From Cardinalis cardinalis (Eukaryota; Chordata; Aves; Passeriformes; Cardinalidae): a stretch of DNA of 64,000 nt. The notes beneath the pieces were generated by a model. It was not told the DNA's origin, did not search any database, and worked only from the letters and a program-made list of their open reading frames with translations. The position numbers and the translations under genes are program-made. Positions 37,332 to 51,577 of the stretch are shown here, piece after piece (the first letter of the stretch is position 1; each line of letters opens with the position of its first letter). The stretch is taken from assembly GCA_014549065.1 (NCBI GenBank), contig JACDOX010000008.1:5320997-5384996 (forward strand), written 5' to 3'.

Positions 37332-39399
37332 CTGGATGGAAAGGAGATATGAGGGAGGGGAAGAGAGAATGGAAACATCAGTGTGATCTACAACCACAGC
37401 AGCATCCTCTCAAATAATGCTCCCTTTCCCCTGAGAACAGCACCATGCACTCCATGCACCTGCCCAAAACCCTTCCAGCTGGCACTGGTGAAAGGTGACA
37501 GAGGCAGCCCTGCTGCTGCAGATCTCCAAACAAGCTTTCTTCCCACCATGCTGCCAGCAGTCCTTCTCACAGGCCTAGGCAAATGCAGTCGGTCCCTGCA
37601 GATCACAGAGCCCTGAGCCTCTCTGCTAAGATTACTAACAAGACTGCACATAAAATTAAATGAAATGCCAGTTCCAGTGGTGGTGCTGCACAATGCACAG
37701 CAATGGGAACAAGACTGAGAAGAAACGACATTATTTTCTTCATTANTATCTCTGAAAAAAGGAAATAGCTGTGATTTTAAGGCTTTCTCTAACAGGTTAA
37801 TAAANAGCTTTATTCACAGATTCCCAGTTAAGACAAAGAGATGGAAATCATCCACAGATTCTTGCTAAAAAAACATGTGGTAGTGATACTTATTTGCCCA
37901 GGTAAACTCCAATGAACAATGCAGTNTATGACAGAGAGTACTGCTTCTGAACTTTCATTTCTTTTAGGATTAAGTCAACAGATATTAAGGACAGAATCAA
38001 ACAGCTTGGGGTGATGAAAGGTCTGCTCTTTCACAGGGAGCTTAGCAAGGGCAGGCAACATCATAAGATTCATTACATATGAATTGATTTTCTATAAAGT
38101 TTTTAATTCATGTTATCATCTCAAAAATTTATCACTTTTCATCTTCAAAGTATTTTTTGAATGTTTATTTTCTTTTATACAGCTATTTGGTCTACGAAAT
38201 ACAAATATTGCCATTTTAAAAGACTAGAAAACAAAGACAAAAAGTTTAGCGCCCTTCTTGCAATTTTTTCCTCCCAGAGACATTTTCAGTCACCTTAATT
38301 AACCTCAAGGATTTCACACAGGAATAAATGTCATGTCCAGCAGTCTGTCCTGCATTGTGACCATCCACTCCTAAAAACTTAAGTTGGCCTCAATATGTAT
38401 CCTGCAACATATATAGATACTTACTTCCCATTCTCCAGACACCTGAGTCTGGGAATGTCAAAGACTCCACAAATAAATTTTTTNAAAATTAAAAAAAAAA
38501 ANCCACACAACTATCCTGATCCCATTTATTCACTTACATATAAATAAAATTTAAAATTTTATTCCTTTCTGCTACTACTCAGAAAACACCAACTGATGTT
38601 CCGCCTTTTAGAACAGATTATAAAAAACTGTAAATAAAAGCTTATTACAATAATATATTTCATTCTTAATCTCTTCTAACTGATTTACAAACTCCCTCAA
38701 GGAAAATGCTTTTCTTTATTAGAAACATGTAAAACAAGCTTGTGATACATATGAGTGATCTGGAATATTAGATACTTTTTCTCAGTTTTCTTCATCAAGC
38801 AAGGTGATGATCACAGAATCATCATAACAAGACAGAAGTTTCTTTGAAGTGCAATATGTCCTGTCCTCAGTCACAGATTTTTTAAGTCTTTGAATGGCCT
38901 TGATTTAGAAATGAGACCTCCTGCAGGAGGGAAGAGGGAATATTGAGAGAACTAAAATACTCGTGTAGATATGCACATCCATTCTTTGAAGCATTTGCCT
39001 TCATTTTTCATATGTAAACCTAACACAAATGCCAGACATTTTGAAGAACTAGACTGTTGTTAGATGCATGCTCTCCACAAAACATCAGTTCAGACTCCCT
39101 CTTCTAGTACCATCCTTGTTTTCTTCCAGTGCATTCTGGAGAGGGAAACTACTTCTCCTTCTCTGTGGTCCTGCAGGGCAAAGGACAAGCAGTGGAACAG
39201 ATGCTGAACAAGAGTCAAAACAACAAGATATCAGCAGTTCTGTGTGACTTTCCCCATATTTTGAATAGTGGAAAAGCATAACACTTAAGTAATCATCAAC
39301 CCAGAAAGAGCTCACTGCTTAAATTCTTTTAGAATGGTAACCTCCTCTAATTACATAAATGTTGCAGCTTTACTTAGAATGGAGAAAGAGATTTACATT

Positions 39400-39424
39400 T
39401 CTAGCAGATTGACCATCTGCTAGA
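39400..39424. repeat. Perfect inverted repeat, 10-bp arms, 5-nt loop
   Basis: TCTAGCAGAT (39400-39409) pairs exactly with ATCTGCTAGA (39415-39424) around TGACC. Confidence 0.85.
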
Positions 39425-41464
39425 TGAGCTGGATCGGCTCATCAAGTATCCTACTCTATCCCACTTACTTTTATGTGTTTGAAGAAGAATGTTAAAAAAA
39501 ATAATTCTATTGCTATGAATTACCAATACTGCTCAAAGACTTCTGTCAAATTATTTCCAGGACACTATCAGGCGATCAATGTACAAAAGGAGATTTGCAT
39601 TCCCTGCAGCAAGTCCCAAAATGGTGGTGTTCACTCCATTCCTTACAGGATCCTGCAGGGATTTTAGCTATGGTATTAAGGATGACATAGGAAATCAGAT
39701 GGGTCTGCAGACTCATCCTTCTTCAGCAAAAAAGCATCAGCTCACCAGGAAAAAGCAAGTATCAATATAAGCTGAGTCAGTAGTAATTCTGCAGCTGAGT
39801 CCTTTCCATTGTGAGGACTTACAGGTGGCCTTCAAGGGTGACAGCAATCTCTGACATGCCTTGTGAGAAATTGATTTGAAGGACTTCATAACCAGAACTG
39901 AGGCAAATAAATTTGGTTTACATTGTCCTAGCAGATCCTTTGTAGGACCAAAGATTTGCAGTTCCAGCAGCCTTTGTTCTTGGTGTTTAGATTTTTCCAT
40001 TTTTCAAATTCATTTTGTGTCATAAAAGAGTCCGAAGCAATGCCATGAATTGAAACTGCAGAGCTTTCATGTTCCTCAAACAAATCAGACTTTTGCAGAG
40101 GGAAGAGGGTCATTATATTAGTCAGGCAAAAGAACTATTGGCTTCAGTGAGACTTTGCTAGAATGGAAGCTAAATCAAAACTTCATGGATTCTCCAACAG
40201 ATTGAATCTTCCTGAATTCACCCAAATCTCTTACTTTCCAGGTAAGAGCACATTTTATTAATCTACTGTATCACTANGCTAAGAAGTAGTTTCTATAAAA
40301 GGGTGATCATTAATAAACACTTAGCTCTTATATAACTCTTCCCACTGCAGACTGGCTTTTCAAACGTTAATTAATCTTCCTCCACATTCCTGAGTGAGAA
40401 ATACTATTCTCATTTCAGTTCTGAAAAAAGAGAACCGCAGAGGGGCTGAGTTGCCCACACAGTGATCTTTTTTCATTACCAGGACTGGAATCCATGAGTT
40501 CCAGCATCCACACCAGTGCTTACACCATATCTTATTCTTAGAGCTGACAAAAGAATAATGAGAACTGATTCTCCCAGTCTGAGATGCATGCTGTTGATTA
40601 GTTTTTAACACTATGCAGCTCACACATAGCAAGTGAAAGTGTGCCTTTCATAAACTTTGTCCAGTGGCCTTCNTTTCAGCAGCTTTGACTTTTTTTATCT
40701 TCAATTTCCCTTGCTGGATAGGCTCATCATTCTTGCGTGTGGTAGATTTCATCCTGAATCTCAACACTGGGAAGTTGACTTGATCTTTAATTAGGTGGCC
40801 AAGCTCAATAAAAACAGTGGGAGTTTGTAGAACATAACCCACTCCAATTCCTCCTGCATTCAAAGGATTATTGTTGCTATGAGCTGATGTGAATGCTGAC
40901 TTTGGAACAAGCCGGGTAAGTAAGCAGCAATTCAGCAGTGCAGACCAAATGTCACAAATGGGGAAGAGGGAGAGATTTTTATGAGAGATTTTTTTATGAG
41001 GCCACCAAACATTCTCCTATGATAAACCTTACTTTCCTTCAAATTTGAAGACTGATTAAGATGTTACACAACTACATTATGGGGGGGGAACAGTATAATT
41101 GCAAGCACTGAGTGTTTCACAAAAGAGACCTCTCTTCTATGTTCTGGACTGTAGCACCCTGCAATTCTTTGGATAAGCAAATTCTCACTCTGTTTATATT
41201 TCTCAATGATTAAAATTAATATAAAATACTTCCCCTGTAAAAAGGGGATTTGAAACCTATGACTTAAAAGATTTACTCATCAAATATCTAATGGCTGTGT
41301 TGCTGTCATTTTGAAATAGTTACACATTTGGTCCTTGGCAGCCTGTTAGCTGTGTTCCAGCCAGCTCTCCACATACATTTTGCACAATCTGTCACCAGTA
41401 TGAGACAGAAGGAAACAATCCATGTTTCCAGTGGAAACAGGAAACTGGAGGAGTACATGCTGGG

Positions 41465-41706
41465 GTTTTTTTGGTTGGTTTTTTTTGGTTTTTTTTTTGG
41501 TCACTGAATTTTGTCCCCCTCATTGTCTGTCTTTGCTTTCTCTGTTGCCTCCTGTTCCTTGTTCTCAGGTGTACTATGTCAAATACTAAATCTTGAGTTA
41601 ACTTCTGGCAGGCAGCCATTCCTCAAAGTTATCTTCCTGTCCTACCATTCGCTCCACTCAAAAAAAAAAAAAACCCCAAAAAAAACCCCCAAAAAGACAA
41701 AAAAAT
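41465..41706. repeat. Pair of T-rich and A-rich low-complexity tracts
   Basis: 41465-41500 is T runs broken by GG pairs. 41660-41706 is A runs broken by CC groups. The two are roughly complementary and about 160 bases apart, so they could pair in RNA. Each tract is clear; the pairing is inference. Confidence 0.6.
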
Positions 41707-44700
41707 CCCCTTGTCCTTGTTTTGCACTGGTTTGGTAATATATTCTCTCCTGTTACAGTTGTGTACAAACTCTGGCATATTTAGAGATCTCAAACATTAA
41801 CAATGCATTTTGACCTCCACTGATACAAAGACTTCACATTCGTCCCTCTTTGCTCAGTACTATACACACTATAGTATGGTCACACTGTACCCCTGTAGTA
41901 TGAGAGCTGCTATTTAGTAACCCATTCCATAGGGAATTTTCTGCNGGTAGAATAGGGAGGTAAATAGTCCTTGTTTCAGTGCCCCCAGAGGACAAGTCCC
42001 AGAATCTACCTGCTGTATTAAGATCACAGTAACTCTGNACCCCAGTTCAAACCCCAAAACATGTGCAGCTCAACAGTACAGCTGTGCACATTTCAATAAA
42101 TGGGTTGCTAGCCAGAGCAAAGGAGAAAACAAATATCCTACATGAGCAGAAAATGTTCAACTGCCAGAGTCAATTCTGTTTCCCTTTTATCATGTGCTGT
42201 ATTCAACATCTATGTTACCCAGTATTTAATTTTTTTTAATGTCCTTACCTATCTAATCTTGTCTTTTCTACCAATAATGTATTCAAAGGATGCCAAGAAT
42301 AGCAGATATGGTGGGAGAGTTGTTTGATTTGTACATCTGAACAAGCATCTTATTCTAGATCTTACTGCTTATCTATTTAGGGATTCACCAGAAAGGATAA
42401 TACCAGGAGATGATTACTGAATAACCTGTTAGGTCAGCCATCTCTGTGCCTCTCATGGATATATAACAGAACAAGTTTCTTAAATCCAGTTTGTAAAAGT
42501 AATTGTAAGTACAAGTAAATCTATCAACCACTCATCTTCAGAAATGCATCTCTCCTCAGAACAGCACGTTTAACTTTGTTCTGGCCACTACTACTTTAAA
42601 AAGTACTTTGGAGTTTTTCCACATGAAAGAAACAAGCTTGGTAGAAGAGCTGAAGAAAACACAGCTGAAAGAAGCCCCAGTAACTGTTTACAGACACAGA
42701 AGACATTGTTATTATCCCTTGAGAACAGTACAAGGACTGCTAGTCTTGGACTTCAGCAGAGAGAATGTAGGTAAATAACTAGAGAAACCTTAATGTTAAG
42801 TTCTTGAGGAAAGAATCAGCTTCTACAAAATACTACAAGATCAGTGTGTCTGGGTACATACAATGCTGCGTTAGTCACTGATCCATCAAAAATCCTAGGA
42901 AGGTTTCAGTCAATGCTCATTTTGCACAAGGAATGGATCTGAATGTACAGTTCAGTCTCAGAAGGACTACAAAAAAAAAGGATATAAGTTGCTATGATAA
43001 ATAGGAGTTTATATGGGAATAAAACTAAAAGGAGATGAGGACATATTGGTAAAAGGAAAAGAAAGAAATTATTTCTTTTAGAGGTGGGCAAGGGAATTCT
43101 TCCATAGACGGTGGAACAGAAAACAAAGGTGGAAGTATGTACCTAGTCCCATGTCTCCATGGGAAGTTGAGAAGAATGAAAGCATAAAAGTGAGGAGGGG
43201 CAGCAGGAAAGTTAATTGCTTGCAGAGATTCAGCACAGACTAACTTCTCTGGCTAAAGGAAGTAGACATTTGGAATCATAGAACTCAAGTGCTACAACTG
43301 ATTGCAACTTTTAAACTAGANTATAAATTTCTAGATACAAATTCAGAGAAGGTTTTTCTTTTGAAAAAGTAGTAATATATAATAAACACTAATAAAATAG
43401 TAGAAGGATTTCTAAGAAGACTGCTCAGTAGGAATAATGATTCCTCAGCTGAATATTTGACAATGAAATTACATCAATTCTTATTAAACATGTAGGTATT
43501 CATTTATTCATTCACTCTGTCCCTCTAAAAATCNCATGCCCTCTTCATCAGGAACAGTGGTGGTGGTCTACCTTCCACTTGCTTGACATCAGAGGCTTTG
43601 CTTTGCTTTTCAAGCTCTACTTTCCACNCTTCTTTGAGGCACCTGCTGCCTTTCCTCGCCAGGTGCTCAAGCTACTTTTGNGACTGCTCTCATACAGCTG
43701 CTAAGCCATTTGGCTATGTTACCATTTGCAGTTTATACCAATCTCCAACCAGGCTTGCCTGCCTCTGTTGTAATTGAAGCCATCCCAAGGGAGCTCAAGG
43801 CACAGCACAATCCAATGCAACTGGCTGAAAATCTGACCACCAAGTTTTCTAGTTGGTGATGTGATGAAACAATGCATTTCATGATTATCCTAGCAATTTT
43901 ATTGATGCTTTGATCAAATATTTTATTCTGAACTTCTACTACAGTATATGCTCAGTAAAACCAGCTGAAGTATTTCAGAATGTTTCATTCCACAAAACAG
44001 GCATCCAACCACCTCTTCTTAAAAACACAGGAGGACAAAATATTTTGAGCTTTGAAAACCTTTATCACATAGAAATTGCATGTTTTCCAGTCAGCTTTAA
44101 TATTGGCACCAAGATTAATACTGATGTAGGTCTGAATGCCTCTTACAGAAAAAGGCAAGTCTTTTCAGAGGTAACATTGCTGTTTTCCAGCACAAGGGGC
44201 AGTGCCACTGGGCATCACTCTTGCATCATCTTACCAACACCCTGCCTAGTTGTTTTCTAAAACCCTTTTATAACCGATGAGAACTGTTGTTATATTCTTG
44301 TTTGCCATAAATATGAATGTGTAAATATAATAAAAGGGCAAAGTAGTTTTTGACCACAAATAATTTTTTGTGCCCATGCAGTTTATAAGAAAATTAATTT
44401 GCTTTAGCTGTGTTTATGCTTTCTTCTCTCTGGTCATTTTCAAAACTTGAATATCANTATACTTGCAGAAAAAGCAACCTGGAGGCAAATTAAATAAACT
44501 ACAGAAGAAGCAAACTGTTGGCCCATTAAGCTAATTATTTATACCAATAATGCAATTGGGGGAATGATGCTTTCCCAAACAGGAAATATATACACTGTTT
44601 CACCTGCATGTTTCCATGTAAAACAAACTTAGCTGCCCACATCTGCACACGGAGTACTGCAAACCAATTTCTAAACTACCACAATTAGATTGAGTTTTTT

Positions 44701-46727
44701 TTATAAAAATATTCATCAAATCATTTCAAAGAAAAAAGTAATCCAAGAAATCCACCCAAGCAGGATAATAGGCCAATTACTCATAATTAATGGCATGTCA
44801 TGTTTGTATAGAAACTTAACAAGGGCAGGATATTCTTCAGGATGATGGCATTAAAACTGGGACAGTTCTTCCCTTCTGCTTTAAACTCAGATAAAGGAGT
44901 TCTGCTGTCATATAACCTTTTTATCAGCTATCTACAATGGAAAAGGAGAAGTCACTGTGCAAAGTCTGTTGTCCAAAATTCCTTATGACTCACCTGTAAG
45001 TTTCCTAAAAGTGAAAGGTGTCAGCCAAATGAAATAGGAAACATTTCCAACACNAAAGATGAAATTTATGCTCCAAAATGTAAGCCAAAGCAAATTCTGT
45101 CAATACAACAATGTATGAGAGTCTTGACTTCAGGCCAGATTTCTGCTGCCTGCTTTGGTATCTTCAATGTTTAATCTACTCTGTGCAAATCACTACTATG
45201 CATGTTGGGTGTTCTTGGTAAAATCCAAAAGCAGTGCAAGATCAGACAATACAGAGTCACCATGTTCCAAATTGCTACCACTGACAAGTGNCCTTGGATT
45301 TAGAAGGATGTTCCAGAAAAGAGATAAAGAAAGATATGCATATACTGCATATACCACCAGCAAAGGAAACCTGTGGATTTCAACAAGATACATCTTGGGC
45401 TCTCACAGAAGTCTTAGAAGACACATTTTAGTTCTTCCAGTGCACCAGGACTGCTATTTAACCACAGCATAGGTCTTCTGACTCTTCAGAACTTTAAGGG
45501 CTCTTCCTCCTTGACCATGTTTTTATCATCTGTCATGTCCCCCTCATATGCAAGTCTTCTGGTTTCTGGGCACATACAGTCACCTGGTCTCACCATACAA
45601 GAATGTGATTTCACATGGAATATAGTTCTTATTCACCATGCAAACTTCTTATTTCCTCACGTTTTTAAAAATCAGCAGAAAATGCCTCCAAAGATTGACA
45701 CAGCAAGAGTTATTATTTGAAGGTTGGTAAAGTTGCAAGATAGGCAAAAAGGGTGTTCTAGTTGTCCTCAAAACCAGCTGGTTTGGAAAACAGAAGTNAA
45801 GATCTGCTATTCTCCTACTTCTAATGACTTTTTTTAGGTTATTGTCTTACAGGCTAGAAGGCACCTGGTAGCACAAATTACAATTGGATGTACATTCTAG
45901 AATAAGCCTTAAGATGGGATATCTCAAAAATATGTGGGTAAGATAAGTGCCCTTCACAGAAACAAAGCNAAAAAGAATATCAAAAGAAGAAGGAAGGCAT
46001 CAAGGACTAGACTGTAAAAAAAAAACCAAACAATTGCGTAACAAATATTAGACTCCTCACTCATACTGGGACTCTGGTACCCTCCTTCAGTGTTGATGCT
46101 GGGCTCTAGTATAATTTTTCCATTCAGACAATGCCTTGCTTCACCTGAAGTCCATCTGCAAGATGCCAAACAGCAGGACTGTATTCAAAGGGAATATGTA
46201 TCAAAACAAAGCATTTGAGATGTTATTTGTTTCTTAGAAGGGCTCAGCTTTTGATGATGCCACAAGACATCTGGTGAGGGATAAGACCTTCAGAAGTTAG
46301 CCCAGTGAGATTTTAAAAGGACTGAAGGGAAGAGAATCACCAAATATATCAAGAGACACAACAAGGGTGAAGTACCTTTGTCGGAGATTTTTGAGTTATG
46401 CTTTTGTTTGTAACTATCTGAAACAGAGAAAGAAATAGAGGGTGAAACTTACATGGGGGAAAAGAAGACAAAAGGCAGAGAAGCCAGAAAAAGAGAAAGA
46501 AAAGATAAGAGATGATTTATTAAAGGGCAAAGGAAAGTGAAAGTGGAGTCTTGCCAAGAACTTAATTTTATTTCCTTCATGCAAAAACACCAAGAGCATC
46601 AGCAGCAGGTGGCAAACATGCAAGTCAGAGAGCAGCAGAATATTTTGCTGTAATATATGAAGCCCTGAGTGCACTGAGCTGGTAGGACCAGGCTGGAAGC
46701 AGAATAAGCTGTCTGGTTGCTACTTAC

Positions 46728-46806
46728 TGTCACAAACATAGGGTTTGTCATGATCATCCTGGGAGGCAGCATCATTCCGTCTCCTGCCCCCTCCAGATCC
46801 CCGAGC
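46728..46806 (-). CDS. DPF3: DPF3 exon C: Gly/Arg linker and start of the C2H2 zinc finger
   Basis: This 79-bp exon has acceptor TCCTTGCAG and a GTAAGT donor. It encodes ARGSGGGRRRNDAASQ then DDHDKPYVCD, plus the first base of an Ile codon (A|TC). The ARGSGGGRRR block is a flexible basic linker. KPYVCD supplies the first zinc-binding Cys of a Kruppel-type C2H2 finger, and the second Cys comes from exon D. Splitting a finger between exons is normal for the DPF family. A frame reading through the donor gives DSK and a stop, so the open frame extends only 2-3 codons past the exon. Confidence 0.96.
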
Positions 46807-49800
46807 CTGCAAGGACAAGAGGAATGTTAGCATTATTCCATCACTCCCCAGGTCTCCTTGCACCCCACACCCTCCTATGAAAGATGTGCAGTATAAACTA
46901 AACAAATCCTCAGCTTCCATACAGGTTTCTCAAAGTGGTCTTGACCCTCCATCTCCTAAGATGTGCTCTATGTTAATGGACCTTGTAAAGCAATGGAGAT
47001 CCTCTCCACAGATAGCTGACACTGTTCATCCATAGCAGTAGGTCACTGCCAGCACATATTCAGTCGAGTATCATCACACATTCATTTCTGAAGATGTTCA
47101 AATACCTTGCTGAACTGAATATGAACGAATGAATAGATGAACAGGTGTTGAAGAATATACACAAACATTAAATCAGCCAGAAAACAGGCCCCAAATAAAA
47201 GAGAGGTCAAATTATTTCCTTCAGTATTTTCAAAGGGGCATTGTTTGAGTTGCTATGTTTTGTTTTCTAGCTGAAAAGCAGTGTTTCAAAATGGCCTTCC
47301 GGGACAAAGATACCGTGGCTAATTATAAAATGGAGCTTTGGTCAGTTAGTGGAAAAGATTAGATAATGTGGCTACCTGCAATAACAGAAATTTCCGAGAA
47401 ATGTCTCTCTGCAGTTCTGTGTTCCTAAAATGGACCAAACTGCCAGCTATAGAAACTGAAAAACTTTGTTTCTTTGTTTCTCCACAGCACAGACTGTTCT
47501 GTCTTGAGCTCCAGGGGTGAGAGTGGAATTCAGCATCAAAACTACTCAATCCTGACCCTTCTCAGCTGAGATGCCAACAAGGAAACAGCTCATATCTGCC
47601 CAATGCTGGAGTTGTGATGTGAAACTGGGAACTGAGCCAACGCCTTCAATTCTTTCATGTTCACTAATGTACAGTCTGTAAATGACAATAATTTTAGACT
47701 TGATCTTTGTTTGAGGAAGTGATCACAGGTGGATGGCTAAGTAGTTCTTTATTAATTCTCCTAACTACTCTATTCCTGGAAAAAAANCGACAAAATTGCT
47801 TCTGCTGCTCCTCTTATTAAGCTCTTCATATTTCTCACTCTAGACAAGGCCACCTGACTCAAATCCTGCAAGCCTTTTCATGTGAAAATAAGAAAAGGAC
47901 AGAGCTTTGTTAGGTAAAGCTGAAGAAGGTGTAGAAATCCTGAAAATATTCACACCCGGCCATAAAGGGGCCATAGAAAGTTTGTCCTTCTTCTATGAGC
48001 TTGGAACAGAACTAGCACTATTAGAATTGTGTTCCACTGGATATTTAAAGAGAAGTAATAACGAAGTTTTACACTGGCCTGACAAAGTCTGTTAAAACAG
48101 GGATTTATAAAAACTTCACATGTTATTTCCCTGGGATTGCTCAGGTCTAACNCTTAACATAGTCCCAAAGGAGAGACATGGATTTGCAGCTATCTGGATG
48201 GGGTAAATACTATTATGTATGACAAGGATAACTCTGCCTTCTGCAAAGACCTCTGTGCAGTCCAGCACACATGTGCAGAGCAAGATCTGTAAGGGTGAAC
48301 TGAAAAGCAGTTTCACCCTAGAAATGGCCTCAGCAACAGTTGTTTGGTGGAAGCTTCTTTACTGACCATATCATATAAAATCATCTTACTAGTCTGCACG
48401 ATTTTCTCTCTAACTGCCCACTCTTTAAACCCCCTCTGGGCAATGAAATCAATACCAGACTAGTTCTTTTCTTCCCTTACTACTGCTAAATGTGCTGCAA
48501 GCTGAATTTCAGTCCATGGCAGCTCCTCCACAACCCTCAACTCATCAGGGAATCTTCACATAGACAAGTGATTGGCCCTTATAAATATTTCTGCTGGTAC
48601 CCAGATAAGGATCCAATTTCCCCATTTTACTAGCTGCATTGGTTTTTCAGGGCTATGACAAAGATGTAAAGTCTTATATTTGTCACTAGTCAGTAGCTCT
48701 TACNCTATTCACACTCTGAGAACATACCTGTTGAGTAAGAAGGTACTATTTTACAGAGGTACATTTCAGAATATGATACTAATTTAAGGTTTGTTGCTCA
48801 GAATTTTGCTTGTCTTACAGTCAGCTGTTCCCTTTCAAACTGTTCTCTACAGAAATGCAGGGGCACAGCATTCATGGCATGACCACGTGTCAGATACACT
48901 TTTTCANGCAATGAACACAGAGGGGGAGATTTTTCAAGTCAATGACTTTCAATGGGACTTGGGTTCCGAAATGTGCTTGGTGCCTTTGAAATTGTCCCAN
49001 GGGATATCCAGCTGATGAGCAGACAATCTGTGCAGCTGCATCTGCGTACATCTCATANCTCCTAGAAAAGCACCCTGCCAGCTCCTACCACATTGCCCCT
49101 GTCCAGCAACAACACTAAAAATCTCTTTCTGTAGATCTACCTCTTCAGCCTTCAGTATCCTTCCTATGCCCNCATAATTTCATGGGCTAGCCTTGAGGGG
49201 ACAGGAAACCAAGCAGCTGCCCCAGAGGCACTGAACTGAATGCCCCACGCTTGCTGTCTGTGCTCCAGGCTGTTGAAGTCAGTCATCCACAGCTGCCTTT
49301 ATTCTCCTGACAGGAAGCAGCAAAGACTACAATACTTGACGTATTGTACTTGAGGCTTGGACCCATGGCCCAGCAGCCTTGAAGCAGCCAGAGAAAGTAG
49401 CCAAAAAGACAGATGGAGAGTCCAGGATTAAAAATAAAATCATGCTGTAGGGAAAGGAAGGGGCATGTGCAATTTGGAAAGTCCAGGGCAGTAATTCCAT
49501 TGCATTAATCCTGCATTTATGCTGTTAGTCCTTCTCACTCCTCTGAATCCCCAAAGGTCACACTCCACAGGATCTTGTTTCCTATGCATGTCCTTTTCCT
49601 CTTCTGCCCTCTAAAAATACCCTAACCAAGTCCTCCCCAGAAACAAAGAGCAGCCCAGGTTTCATGTCGCCTAATTTTAAATCCTAGCCTCAATTCCCTA
49701 TACTGAGTCAGGCTAGAAAAGGGCTGCCTTTAGGAAACTGGCAAAGCTCTTGTGACCAGATGCAATTCAGGCTTACCAGTTTTCAACAGCTAGATAACCT

Positions 49801-51481
49801 GGCCCAAATTTTGAAATTCTAATTTCTGCTACATTTTGCTTTAGTTATTGATGCCATCTAATAAAACTAAACATTGCTTGAAGTATGTGGCATTATTCAG
49901 ACTTCTCTTTTTTGCACTGAAAGAAGCCAGGGCACTAGCAGAGCAGGAGTTAGTTGCAAGAAAAAAGCAAGCAATCCTGCTGCTTCTGTACTTAATAGGG
50001 GGTAAGTTCTAAGGCAGAAAATAAAATATAAATGCATGCTTCAAAATGAATGGGACATCTAGTACCCTCCAACTCCTTTCCTTACAGTAACCGAGAAAAA
50101 GTTCTGGAACATTTTCCTGAACAGGGAAGCAAAATCTTGCACATAACACTAACTTCTGGACTTTGTTTGTACAGGTCTGGGACATATGAATACACCAAAT
50201 CCCATTCTCCTGAGCAGTATATCTCTTCTAGATCTTCGCTCCCTTTCACTCACCCTATCCAGCATGTGCAATTTACATGAAAGCAACTTATTAAAAAAGA
50301 GTTGTTAGCCTGGAATATTAGTTGATTGCTACAGTCAAGCTTATGTGCATGTATTGATTCTATCTCCTGGTTTTGGTTACTGGTTCATACAAATCTTCTG
50401 AAACTTACATTTTTCTGGAAAATTTTTTTCCAGGTGGGGGTCTTTGGCTAAGAAAGAAAGAAAGAAAGAAACTGGTTCAGGTGATTTTGAGAATAAGGAA
50501 GATGATATATATACTTATCCAATTATTAAAGTGCTTTGATCTTATATTAAAGGACTTAAGCTCCAAAATAAAGAGGAGCAGAAAACTGAAACAATACAAC
50601 AACCAAAGAAGAAACCAAAAGAGAGGGTCTGATGCATAAGTACATTGCAAGTATTCAATGTGGTTTCATGTCTCTTATTAAAAAACTATTATANTCTGCT
50701 CATTTGGCCTAAAATGTGGCCCTTCTTGCTTGACTTGTGTAAACACATCAAAAGGTACATCTAGAGCTCCTGTGCCCCTGCAGCATCCACTGGAGCCAAA
50801 GAAGATGAAAATGCTCAATACTTCTGAGACTTGTGTTCACATTTATTTAGATGCCTAGCTTACGGGCCCACAATTGAAAATGTTGATTCCAAGTTTAAAA
50901 TGTTGGCCTCGTTATTTAACTGGTACCCTGATGAATTGTGAAGACATCTTAGGTAAGAGAAGGGACACAGNGTCCCCTAAGGATAAAATATTGCCCTTTT
51001 CAAGCAATGGAAGATTTGCCATGGGCTCAAGAGAGCCAGTGTCAACCACAAAATGCTACCCTGAAGAAAGTTGCAAAACTTATTAACACAGTTCAAGTTA
51101 CTTTTATTAATACTTTTTTGGCTGTCATGACTGAATTTGCTGCTTTTCTGTAATCAGTAAAGGTTTTTTAAAGGAGCATTGTAATAGCAGGATGTCATAA
51201 TAGTTATTACAGTTTACATTACAATTGTAAATACAACTCTAAAATAAATTTCCCCCAATTTTTACTCTCAAAATAGTCCTTTTCTTTCACAGCAATTCAC
51301 AAAAGTAAACTGAAAAAATATTAAAAATCTATTACATATGACTGAAAATTACCNATAGTGTTATCACTATCAGATATTCATGGATAAATACTTTGCATAC
51401 ATAATACACATGAGAAATATACACTATATTTCTGCAGAGGTTTGCTTCCCTCCTTTCCATTCCAATAAACTCTCCACTTAC
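46807..51481 (-). other. DPF3: DPF3 intron B-C (4,675 bp)
   Basis: A GTAAGT donor and CCTTGCAG acceptor bound it. It contains a short (GAAA)n run at about 50452-50470 and a few single N bases. No other coding, RNA or mobile feature was recognised. Confidence 0.85.
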
Positions 51482-51577
51482 CCGTCCTCTAGGCCTGTTC
51501 TTTCGTTTTGGAATATCTTCTTCCAAGTCTTCTTCCTCGTTCACTTCATCTGCATTTTCATCATTTTCTAAAACCCT
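51482..51577 (-). CDS. DPF3: DPF3 exon B: acidic stretch and basic KRK motif
   Basis: This 96-bp exon, exactly 32 codons, has acceptor ACCACAG and a consensus GTAAGT donor. It encodes RVLENDENADEV followed by NEEEDLEEDIPKRKNRPRGR. The first two thirds are strongly acidic. The end is basic (PKRKNRPRGR) and could act as a nuclear localisation signal, which is inference. It corresponds to about residues 144-175 of human DPF3. Both ends are phase 0, so skipping this exon would keep the reading frame. Its intron to exon A is 3,757 bp and its intron to exon C is 4,675 bp. Confidence 0.96.

Larger units (their letters stand above)
37332..46727 (-). other. DPF3: DPF3 intron C-D (9,396 bp)
   Basis: A GTAAGT donor and CATCCAG acceptor bound it. 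It contains an inverted repeat at 39400-39424, A/T-rich tracts around 41465-41500 and 41660-41706, and TAAT-rich stretches at about 44500-44590 and 44690-44800 that resemble conserved non-coding DNA by eye. No other exon, RNA gene or mobile element was recognised. Confidence 0.85.

Noticed and set aside
38806..38830. CR1-like 3' end (ATGATTCTGTGATCAT on the minus strand)
   Set aside because: Only one short word matches, with no repeated terminal octamer and no CR1 body beside it.
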